A stretch of DNA of 64,000 bases, from NCBI GenBank assembly GCA_029204225.1, contig CM055100.1, positions 129,001 to 193,000 on the forward strand. Direction: 5' to 3'. Under the pieces are notes generated by a model. It was given only the letters and a program-made list of their open reading frames with translations. It was not told where the DNA came from and did no database searches. The number at the start of each line of letters is the position of its first letter. Within the stretch, counting starts at the first letter, position 1. Of this stretch, positions 34,646 through 45,414 are shown piece after piece. The position numbers were made by a program, and so were the translations under genes. Source of the stretch: Diphasiastrum complanatum (lineage: Eukaryota > Streptophyta > Lycopodiopsida > Lycopodiales > Lycopodiaceae).

Positions 34646-37190
34646 ATATCACTTAATAAAGGTTTCGACGACAAGCCAACCGAAGTCCCAAATAAATCTC
34701 ACAAGGTGTCATGGGATCGCCACCAGTTTTGGTGGCTGATATTGTTAGAGGGTTTGTGGATCCCAAGGCAACCCTAACCCTAGTTAATAAGTGAGAGGGA
34801 TTTGGCACCATGCGTGTGTAAGTTAATAAAAGGCTTTTTGCGGGAATTAAATGTCGCAATGCCCAATAGTCAAGTTAGTGAATAATAAGGGCTCCTCCCA
34901 AAATTCGAATCTCAAATAAATAAGGGAGGCAGAGTTTGGCCAATAGGAATTGAGGCCAAAGCCCTAAAATCCACTATATATAGTGGTACTTTGTGATTCA
35001 TTTCTCATGTTCATATTCATTTCAATACAAGCAAGTTGAGCCTCTTATGAATTGGAGTTGAATGTCCTTGCTTCTCTACTATTCTTGATCTAACTCTCAT
35101 GTTTATTTGGATTTTTTTATTTGTTGGATTTGTTGTTATACTTTTATGAGAGAGAGAAAGTAAGCTCTACCTATTGGACATGTAGTGTTAATTGCTAGTG
35201 TTAGTGGATCTAGTGGTAATCCTAGTGTTAATTATGGATCATTTGTACATGTTAGAATCTGAACTATGCTATCACTCTCATGGGAACGAATCTCTGTGTG
35301 ACAACTAGTTAGTCCTCTTCATCTTTTGATGCTTATAGAGCTTGGATCTAGGTTTGAAGGAGGATAGCGAATGCTCCGCTACAAACACATTCTACACACT
35401 AGAAATCAAGATATCTTGACAAATACACAAGAGATGGACATAGAATCAAAAGAGATGAATTATCCACATAAAATAAGATAGAAAGATAATTTCTCCATGC
35501 CGATAATACTATTTATAGCTACCAGAATGTCACTTGGCCAATTGCCCTAAACTAGCCCTAAAATGGTAACTTCTAGGAACTTCATAAAAAACCTAGATTT
35601 TTGTGACTAGATGCAATGTACCTATATTAGCCAATTAGAATGGGTCCAAAGGCGACCTGATCCACAAATGTACTTGCCAAGAATAGTACAAACACTATTT
35701 AGGCCTTTATTGACAAAAATAAATTATCTCTTAGTTGAAATTTCATGTTGGCCTCAAAATTGCCAAGATATATCAACTAAACTAGTTGACATTTTTCACA
35801 CACCACCCTTGCTTATCAACATCATGTGTTGCTCTTTTGGTCTTGTGATCCCTGTAATAGGAAAACAAAGCAACACTCTACATGCTTCGCTTTCTAGCAC
35901 AATAATCCATTTTTTTCTCTAAAACTCATATCAACAAAATCCTTAAGGAAATGCTTCCTTTCAGAAAAGTAATCCATTTCGCTTTCTCGAAACTTGTCAG
36001 GCGGAAACTTTCTATAGATTTTCTTCTTTCTAGGATAATATTCCATTTCCCTTCTTCAGAACTTTGCCAGAGGGAGTTCCTCACGCAAATGCTTATACCT
36101 GGGGTAAAAACTCCGCTTCTTCTGGTGAAAATAATGCATCTATCGTTATGCACACATGCAGACAATCAATGAGATGCATGTTTGCCATGAATCATTTGCA
36201 TATCACTTAGAGAAAAGGAAAAGCTAAATGTGCATGCAAGGCAATCTTTTTCCATTCAACAAATGTCTTTTGCTATTTTAGATGCATGCATGATTACTTT
36301 CATGAAATTTTGGGCCACCATCACAATATGTCTTTAACGTTGTCTTTCTTCCAAACTCCATTGACCAAGCCGACACAAAAAAAAATTTCTCTAGCAACTT
36401 TATTTGCAATATATTGTCTTTCTAATTGCAATGTAAAGATATACTTCTAATTACATCCCCTAAACAATAGATTCTTTCCATTGAAAATGCATTACCATAT
36501 TCTTCAAATCTTTCTCAATAACCTAAGAAACCATTCTTTCCATGACACCAAACATGAGGTCCCTACATCCCTCATGAAAAAATTGAGAAAATGCTATACT
36601 TCATCAATCCACATTGCTCATAACCTAACAACAAGGCATACCTATAGGGCTCAAGTTCTAACTTACATGCACGAACTATTGACCAGACTGATTATGGCTA
36701 CATTGTTGCATAGTGACATGGGCCACAAGGTGATTAAGATCGTGCTTGTCACTTTGACCAAGAATGTGACTGGAACAAACTTTGCCTCTAAATGGCTTTA
36801 ACCACCAAATGTTATTTACAATAGAATCTTTGACTTATTTAATGGGCTACTCCCGTAATTGAATACATATTGTCTTGATTTTCTACACAAAAATTTGGTT
36901 TTCATATTGATTTAGAAAAGGAATAATTCATTTAGGTCTAGGACATTGACTAGGTTGAATACCCTCCAATTCATCATACACAACTTCCATGTCCGCAACC
37001 AAAAGCACAATTGTTGGGGTTCAAATTCAAATTTGTCGTTTCAAGCTTTGTTTGTTAATACTTTGTCCAAAGTTGATCCTAAGTGTGTAGATCCCACTCT
37101 ATTAGTATGTTGACATAATTAAAAAATACTTTCAAATTGGTGTGCCTTGTATTATTAGGGCATTCCCACACGTGTGAATTTTCACAATTA
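34646..37190. other. No gene recognised; possible LTR remnants
   Basis: AT-rich sequence without protein homology that I can see. Around 34745-35000 there is TGTTAGAGGG and later a TATATA box followed by TTCATTTCAATACAAG, an LTR-like promoter texture. Around 35380-35805 the minus strand opens TGTGTGAAAAATG, like other copia LTR starts here. Neither has a primer-binding site or partner. Confidence 0.35.
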
Positions 37191-37194
37191 TTAG

Positions 37195-37870
37195 AAGTGG
37201 GAACATGGCAAGGGAGGAGCTCACTCAAATGGAGTTATGACACAAGAGGTTAGGCCATCCTAACTATCAAGCAATGGAGACCATGATATCCAAGGAGCTA
37301 GCACTCGAGCTTTCTAAATCCACTTCCAAGTGTGGGAAGCTTTGTGAAGCTTGTGGTCTTTCCAAGACACATAAGCAACCATTCAAGAGACCTTTGACTA
37401 GATCTACCTCTCCTCTTGATCTTATGCACTCGGATGTGCATTCATTTTCACATGAATCAAATGGTGGTGCTTTGATGTATGTAACCTTCATAGATGATTG
37501 TACAAGATACACTTGGATCTATCTATTTCCAAAGAAAAGCTTAGTCTATGATCCCTTTGTAAAGTTTAAATCTCTTGTTGAGAAGCAACTTAATGCTAGC
37601 ATCAAAGTATTAAGATGTGATAATGGAGGAGAGTACATATCCAATAGCATGCGAGATTTTTGTGAGGCTAATGGCATAAAGAGAGAATTCACATGTATTT
37701 ACACCCCCAACAAAATGGGGTGCCCGAGAGAAAAAATAGATCTTTGTGTGAATGTGCTAAAGCTTTGAGATTAGATTTGATGAGCGATCTTGATTTTGAG
37801 ACAAAATCTTATTATTTTCACCATTTGTGTTGTGATTTCTTGAGTTGCATGCTATCAGTAGGCAATGTAC
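37195..37870 (+). pseudogene. Copia integrase fragment
   Basis: Reads KRLGHPNYQAMETMISKELAL, a zinc-region end CEACGLSKTHKQPF, the core LMHSDVHSFSHESNGGALM and FIDDCTRYTWIYLF, LRCDNGGEYIS, then a frameshift at 37700 and NGVPERKNRSLCECAKALRL. A stop sits where HRR/HKR begins. It matches the minus-strand element at 45415-48294 closely, so both belong to one family. Neither LTR nor RT accompanies it. Confidence 0.88.
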
Positions 37871-40080
37871 TGTAATCTCTGCTCATTGTTTGTACGCTGA
37901 CAATATTCCACAAGTGCGAGGCTGCTCTTGAGCCATATTGATCATTTATCAAGTTGTTTTTGCTAATTAGATGCAATTTTTGATCTAGATCTAGATCTAG
38001 TCATTAGAATTGTGATTGAACAATCTAATTGGCACCCAAACCTCTTGTGGATTGATTGTAGATCCAATTAAGGTCCAAATTTTTTAGATGTCATATAAGG
38101 ATTGTTGGACAAAGCAATGGAGAAGCATCCTAATATTCCACAACACTGGGAGCTATTATCATTAATAGTATGAAGTTGGAGGCCATGACGACATCCAAAT
38201 TTGTTGAAGTCAATGAAAATTCCTCCCAAAGTAATGGAAAGTGCACAATCAGACTTGGCATTAGTGGGTGGCATAGACAATGAAGACATAGTTGATGAAT
38301 TAAAGTATTACAATTGCTTTATAACCTTTTTCCCAAAAAGGGTATTGAAATGAAATATTAGAATGTAACATGGGTTTCCATCTTTGGTCAAATTCATTGA
38401 CATAGTCTTTTTCTTTGATACTTGTGAACTTGAAGAAGTTACTTTCGCTTTCCAAAATTTATATGGAATCTATGATTTGATTGATAAATATCAACATTGC
38501 AATGTATTTCCAACAACGTATTCGATTCATGTAGCGTCAACAATTGGATTCACAAAAAATGCAATAGATAAATTAAATTTGAAATTTCGGTTAGTTATTC
38601 TTTTGGAAAAAATAATAATTATTTATTGTATTACTATATATTGTATTAATATCTATTGCATTAATAAATATTATATTAATATTTATTATACCATTATATA
38701 TTATATTAATATTTGTTGTATTGTTAATATTTATAATATTTGAAAATAGAAGATAATGGTCATCAAGAAAGAGGAGACAAACAAGCTAGAGAAGAAGAAG
38801 ATTCCGAATAGTTTGAAGCAACTATGGTTTAAACCTATAGTCAATCCAACGAATGACTAATAAGTTAAATATCATGAACTAAGAATTACAAATGAGAGAT
38901 TCAAATGTCCATTGAGAAAGCATGATGAACTAACATGCATAACCTTGACATACGAAGCTCGTACTCTCTTTTAAGTTACCACTCAATCAAGTCCTTCTCT
39001 CAAAAGATTGCACGAGTCTCAAAATAAAAATCAAAAGGAAAAGATAAATGATCATTGAAAAATGGTAGGCAAAGGAGAGAAGAAGAATATCCTAAAGCAA
39101 CTATGGTTAAAACTTATAATCAATTAAATAAATGAATAATAACATCAAAAACACTATCAAAGAGACATAAACTAAGATCTAGAAATAGGGAGAAATTTAA
39201 TTGTCTATTAACAAAGCATGATGATCTAAGATACATAACATTGAAGGACGAAGTTCATACTCTCTTATCACTCAACCAAGTCTCAAAATACTACACAAGT
39301 CTCAAAATTACTAAACATGTCTTATGTATTTCAAAAGACAATAACTCGACAAGTACCTGCAATACAATCATGGTCCAAATTAACGTAAACATAGTGATTT
39401 TGAAAGTTTATATATATACATTATCACATCCTAATATGTCAACAAAATTTTATGCATTGTAAAAATGCCAAAAATTTTATTTTATAAAAGTTCCAAATTC
39501 ATTAATAGAAATGCAATCCATTTTGTCAAAAATCTGTTGAAGCTTTGAAATAGTTTTAGAATATGCATATGGTCCATGTAATATTTGTCTAATAGGTGGT
39601 CTAAATCTACAAATGCCAATTCTAGCTTCATCATCATAATTATTCAAAGTGTCTTGTATTTTTCTACTCAAAGATTGAATAGCATAATCACATAATTATT
39701 TGGACAATCACATAAAACATCTTTTTCAATTTCCAATGTAGAATAGGAATCAACAATCGAACATGCAGCTGACTATATTTGCTAAAAGCCATCGCCAACA
39801 CATTCAAGGTTCACTTTGATGCATGAACCAACATCCACAATTTTTTCAGTTTTTGTGTTCATGTGAAAGCCTTGTAACTAAGATTGTGATCAAGTTTTTT
39901 TCCATGAGAGAACGACTTTTTTACAAGCCCAAACAATCTTCGACACAAATTTGAAGGTTATAAAAAACTGAAGTCTCCAATTCAATTTCATCCATACTTG
40001 AATGTTGGCAGGTATCCAATGATGTTGTCAAATAACACAATCATACAAATCTGAAATCAAAATTTCTAATATAATTTTTT
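37871..40080. other. AT-rich DNA, no gene seen
   Basis: No coding pattern. The part 38615-38745 is a simple ATTATATTAATATTTATTG repeat of roughly 20-25 bp units; the Tyr/Ile/Asn-rich frame across it is only a reading of that repeat. Confidence 0.5.
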
Positions 40081-40392
40081 TTTCCAAAGAAAAAAGATAA
40101 AGGCAAAACTTGTCTTTAGTGCATCCCAAGCTTCTTTGGCTGTAGTGCAAGATCCTATCTCTCTCAGAATTTCATTAGATACATTCATCTTAATGAAATG
40201 TAGAGCCATTCTAGCTCTTTTCTTATACTTAAGAATTTCAGCCTGTGCTTGAGGCTCCTCCTCAACACCAAGCACAATATCCACAACATCCTGGAGTATC
40301 AAAATAGACTCCATTCTGAACTTCCAAATTGAGTAATTAGAAGTGTTTAGTCTTTCACTGGCTTCTAGAAGATATCCTCCCTGAGATGCCAT
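40081..40392 (-). pseudogene. Copia gag N-terminal fragment
   Basis: Starts MASQGGYLLEASERL and shows YSIWKFRMESILILQDV and EILREIGSCTTAKEAWDALK, nearly the same as the gag at 28130. It ends abruptly about 93 codons in. Its leader and primer-binding site are present upstream on the minus strand, so this is the 5' end of a truncated element. Confidence 0.88.
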
Positions 40393-41148
40393 TTTAATGA
40401 AGACTTCTTAGTTATTGGACTGAGATATGTTTGAGCTTGTTCCAATTAGACTTAAAGTTGCTGCTCTCTTTCACTATAGGTATTTTCAAGGATGTACTAC
40501 CTTTCTATGTGAAACACTTGCAACTATATTTGAGATGACTCTCAAATATTCCATAAAAACAAGTTATCTAGATCAGACACACAAAGTGGATTGAGACACT
40601 TTGGCTAGTTTGAATCCTACTTTTGGCACATGTGAAATGCTTCAAAAGAAAACACAATTGACTCTCAGAAGGCTCAAAAGGTGTTCATTCCTTCAAACTC
40701 AGTCTTGATCTTCAGTTTCTTGTGTAGGTTGCTCAAAATAATGGATTCAAAACAAAGCAAGATTGAATCAAATCAAAATGCTGTCACTCGAATTTTGGAC
40801 CTATCCCTATCCTCTTTAAGAGCTTATAACTCTTGCTAGACACATCAGATTGATTTGGTTTCAATTTTATGAAAACTACAGATCATAAGCTTTTCATCAA
40901 GCTATAACACTGCTATCTTTGGATCTATAAGCAAGGAGAACAAAGAGACTGAAAATCTCTTATTTTCACACGTGCGGGATTTCAGAATTCCATACTACCA
41001 CATTTCAGGTCTGAAAATTCAGTTCCAATCCGATTTGATCCAAATACACTTCAGAGAAAGGTGAGAAAAAGTGCAAAACTGTTTTTTTGCTTGATTTAGC
41101 TCTCAATTTATTGTACAATCAGAGATGTTAGCATGCAAAGCTTAATTT

Positions 41149-41161
41149 GGCTCTGATACCA
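41149..41161 (-). other. Copia primer-binding site
   Basis: TGGTATCAGAGCC on the minus strand, one base from the LTR that starts at 41163. About 760 bp upstream of the gag ATG, similar to the spacing in the nested copia. Confidence 0.9.
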
Positions 41162-41162
41162 T

Positions 41163-42070
41163 GACAAAATTTCCAAAATTCACACGTGTGGAGAATGTCC
41201 ACAAGTATGATGGATCTAATTAAGCTTTGTGATTAGCACAGTAACCTGATTCTAGATTGATTAGCAAGATCTAGTTTAGAAGAAATGGCTTAACCACAAT
41301 CCAGCATGCTAAGCAACTGAATATGATAGCAATGAATCAATAATGAGAAAAAGTACAAGATATCAGTGTATACGCATTAGCTTCAACACGAGTTAGAGAG
41401 AGAAAGATAGAGAGATAACAAGCAAAATAGTTTAGATCCAAAATGGCATGATGTAGCTACAAAACTTTGGTTCTTCATCATTGAGAGCTACATATATTTA
41501 TGGAGTTTGAGGTAGCTCGAGGTAGAACCACATCCATTCATTCCAAAGTGACATCTAGAGTCTATGTGACATTTGTCACTTGCCATGCATGAAATTCTAC
41601 CAACTTTTTACAAGTGTGCTAGTTCTAACTAACAAAGTACAAATCATCATGCATGTGTCCATTACACTTTATGCATGCCTTGCATGTCACTATGGATCAC
41701 TTACAATCAATGCATGTGAATTGCCACGAGTTTCTACAAGCATGACTTTGCTAATTTCATGTCTACAAACTATATGCAAATTGTATTCTTCAATCTAGAC
41801 ATTACATAACCATGTAGCTCGAGTTCTATGTAGGCCAAACTTGGCATTTTCCATTTATGAGCTACATACTTGCATGGTACAACATTTGTAGCAAGCCAAG
41901 AAATCAATATGGATTGTTTTTCCAATTTTAACACTGCTAAGTGCCATTCAACATTGAAGTCTCCAACTCTTGGAACATTGAGAAGTCCTCCATCCATATG
42001 GTCCTTGATGATCCTAGGATAAGATGTCCTTGAGAATATCCATGATAATATATCAAGATCCTCCTTCAGC
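41163..42070 (-). repeat. 5' LTR of truncated copia, right end uncertain
   Basis: Left end TGACAAAATTTCC followed by CACACGTGTGG, a phrase typical of LTR ends in this window. The right end could not be fixed; 42070 is a guess from loss of texture. Confidence 0.5.
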
Positions 42071-44353
42071 ACCTGTCCAAAGAACTAATCAAACTTAGTT
42101 TACAAAGAAATAATACTATTCAATGAATCTAATGTAATAATGAGGCTAGTTACCTAAAACACTGCCAATCACCATATATCATTTTCTGATTGGACACTGA
42201 ATATGAAATCTTTTTGGTCCTCTGTTTGTGATAGTGCACCATTCATGAGAGTTATACTAACCCTCTCCATCTTCTGCCCTTTCACAATTTCTGACTCATC
42301 TAACTTAAGTATTAGTTATTTTGCCATTCACCTTTTCGAAGGTTATATCATAGAATGTGATGATGTATCTTAGCAAGTAATTTAGATCAACAAATAAGTC
42401 GTTTGATGAATTATAGGATATTGATCTTCCATCAGTTTCATACACCTCAATATGAAATGGAATTCCAATGATCTTATGCATACCTATGTTTAATGTATCT
42501 CTCTCTTGCTTCAAGTGATATGTCCTAGGGATTGGGACTTTTCTAATTCAACCTTGCTTAAAAGCTTCTCTAATTAGTTTAAATATTGTTGCATATGCTT
42601 CCCTGCTAATGCTTACAAAATCACAAGCACCCTGAACTATAGTCTTATCTAATTATTTTTTAATATCCACCATCAAAGACTCTGTTATTTTACACTTTAC
42701 ATTTGAACTCCTATTGTTCAAATCATCATGATACAATCAGTGGATTTTTTTGTCAATATTGAGCCCAACGACATTCCTAGTGAAGCATTGTTCTTAATAT
42801 TCTGAGGAGCTACTAATGCAGATCTGCAAAAAAATAGATTGTTAGCAGAAGATCATTATAGCTGAGATTAAATCCAAATGTCATTGATCAAGTTACAAAA
42901 ATCAGAATATACTTACTTAAATGCACGAATCCTTCTATTTCGATAACCTCCTTTTGAAAGCATTTGAATATACTTGCAACTTTGTCACTTTTGTTTCTTA
43001 CTTCTAGCCTTCTTCTTAGCCAATTCCACATCCTTCGAAAATTGTAAGTTTTCAATTCAAATAGATTGTAAGATTGATTTCATTTGCTCTAGTTTTGATT
43101 TGATATTCATTGTTATCTTTTGTAATGATTCATTATTTTTTTAAAATTGTTCATTTTTCTCTAACATCTTTTGGAGAAGACAATTTCCATTCTGACAATA
43201 AGAGGATATCCGTATTAACTCACCTTCTAAAATGTGAATTTTATTCATATGAAGTTGTTGTCCATGGTTCTATAATTTCTCACAATATCCTAGTAATCCA
43301 GTATGCTCATTGCATATCCATGTAACTAGATGAGCTATTGAGGAGAATGTGGGATGTGTCAAAGTGCTTGGATCTTGTGGATATAATGTTCCATCTGTCC
43401 ACAAATCCAAGTTCTTCTTTCCTTCTGCCCTATAACGAGAACGATCCTCAACAGATATTTGAATTCCTTTGCTTTACTCTCCTAAATCCTATGTTAATCT
43501 GCCTCCATTCATGTTGCTGCATTTTTACTCGTGTTGTCGCATAGTCAGCATATTTGAACTGTTTGTCGCCACAGTCTGTATTTTTACTTGGGAATTTCCA
43601 CAGGCGAAAAACTCGAGACTGTCGCTTTTTCACCTTAGGGCCACCCTGAGCAACTAAGTGTTTTGCGACACTTCTGGAAAAGCGACAATGGCGCAATTTG
43701 TATAAATACAAGTAAATTTCCACAAGCAAAAAAGACGACATTGTGTTTTTACACATGATTTGTGACAGGCAAAAAAGATGACACTGCCCTAATGGAAAAT
43801 CGAAGGTACCCACTTAGTTTTTAAGACATTTGTTAGAGTGTCGCATTTTTTGCATTTTCATCAACGTTAATGTCAGCGAAGGCTGACGTCGCAGCCTTTT
43901 CACGCTCATCCCATGCATTGTGCAATCAGACTTGACAAAGACAGCAACTACCCATGATCTCCCACAGACAACACATCTACTTTTTGTGCTTTCTTCATCT
44001 GCACACCTGTAAAAAAATTATGTATATACTGAATACCATTGAAGAAACAAAGTGTTTTTGATTTCAAAGCCTTGCTAGCTTTCAGCCCTTCACTTGACGA
44101 AGATGTTCGCGAACTCGAACATCTGGAGACATGAAACACGAAGAGTTTTGCGAACACGAAAGTCAACGGAGATGAAGACGAATGGTTCACGAACATGAAG
44201 GATCCACGAATGAGATTCCTTTGCGGTCCAACAAGAGAGAAAGACAGACAAGGTAAGCGAAACCAACGGTGGAAACGAAATCCGTTCTGTCTTCACGCTC
44301 CAAGGACTACCACCAGAGATCATGCAAGTACCCAAAAGTACAGAGATCTGACC
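42071..44353. other. No recognised gene; one possible decayed ORF
   Basis: A minus-strand frame 42514-42305 with upstream out-of-frame continuation (to about 42640) has coding-like composition (IIGIPFHIEVYETDGRSI), but I do not recognise it. Between 43540 and 43780 the phrase AATTTCCACARGC occurs twice with flanking similarity, a diverged direct repeat. Nothing else stands out. Confidence 0.35.
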
Positions 44354-45027
44354 TGATGGCATGACATCAGCAGATACTTCCTAGGTTGTGGCTAATCTGC
44401 TACTCTTGTAATTCCTTGATTAGTTGTAGATGTATAATCACTCTAATCTTAGGTTTACATAGAGAGACCATACTTTCTCGATAATACTTGACATATATCA
44501 GAACAAGATACACAGAGTGTAACTAAGAGAAGAGACACTGAAGAAGTCTGATGTCAGTAAGCAATCAAGATGAACACAGACAAAAGCTCCGTCTGTGTGC
44601 GAGAAGATAATTCTATCTAGGATTAGAAGGTCCAATTGTCTGCTAGTGAAGCGAGACTACTACTCGTGAGAGAACTGTGCTTCTCTCATGCCAACACACT
44701 ACGTGGATTCACATGCAGTGCCCTGAAGAAATCAGAGAAAATCAATATAGATTATTTTCTAGTTGTGTCTGATCTTGGATATTGAATGCTTATGCTATTT
44801 ATTTCATATGTCTGAGTTTTCTTGTTTCCTTTGAATTCTGCACCTTGGTTGAAATTAAGTCAAATGTTGTATTAATTTTATGAACGTAGATCAGTAGTAA
44901 CTAACTACTCTCTGGAGGATTGTAGGAGTGTTTCAGCTGGCAGTGCTTAGCAAACGCATCTGAACTCCATCCGAATCTTGAAAGAGAGTCACGAATCTTT
45001 CATGAATTTTCTCCTCTAGATTCATCA
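44354..45027 (+). repeat. 5' LTR of a + strand copia
   Basis: Proposed ends TGATGGCATG and ATTCATCA give short inverted ends (TGATG/CATCA). The right end is placed with confidence because a primer-binding site follows one base later; the left end is inferred. Confidence 0.5.
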
Positions 45028-45028
45028 G

Positions 45029-45072
45029 TGGTATCAGAGCCTCTCACGATTCTCATCAGTGGTATCAGAGCC
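45029..45072 (+). other. Duplicated copia primer-binding site
   Basis: TGGTATCAGAGCC occurs at 45029-45041 and again at 45060-45072, each preceded by TCATCAG. The period is 31 bp. Confidence 0.9.
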
Positions 45073-45153
45073 ACCCTGCCATATTCTGACATAGCCAAGA
45101 AGCTAGCAGAACCAGGAGGCCAAGCATTCACACAATCAACCATTCAATCAGCA

Positions 45154-45414
45154 GCATGCAGAGCAAGATTTGCACTATACTTAATTCTTCAGGATCTAAC
45201 TTTCTAGCCTGAAAAGTTAAGACATCTTTGATACTCAAGGGCGAAGGACTCTTCCCCTGGGTGGATCGCACAGAAGAAATGCCTACGACAACAGACAAGG
45301 AGCTATGCGAATGAATGGAGAAAAACGACAAGATAGTAGCCTTGCTATCATCTTCCATCAAAGATAGCCTTGCACTTGACCTGGCTACACTCTCCAAAGT
45401 TAAGGAGATGTGGG
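45154..45414 (+). pseudogene. Copia gag start, truncated
   Basis: The + strand reads MQSKICTILNSSGSNF, a stop, KVKTSLILKGEGLFPWV and DKIVALLSSSIKDSLALDL, a UBN2-type gag similar to the outer copia gag near 33700. In-frame stops are present. At about 45414 it joins directly to the RT end of a minus-strand copia. Confidence 0.75.

Noticed and set aside
38615-38745. Tyr/Ile/Asn-rich peptide
   Set aside because: Simple AT-rich repeat translated in one frame.
43836-43860. Possible MITE terminal repeat (GTGTCGCATTTTTTGC)
   Set aside because: I could not find a convincing inverted partner or target duplication; only loose similarity to GCGACA words upstream.
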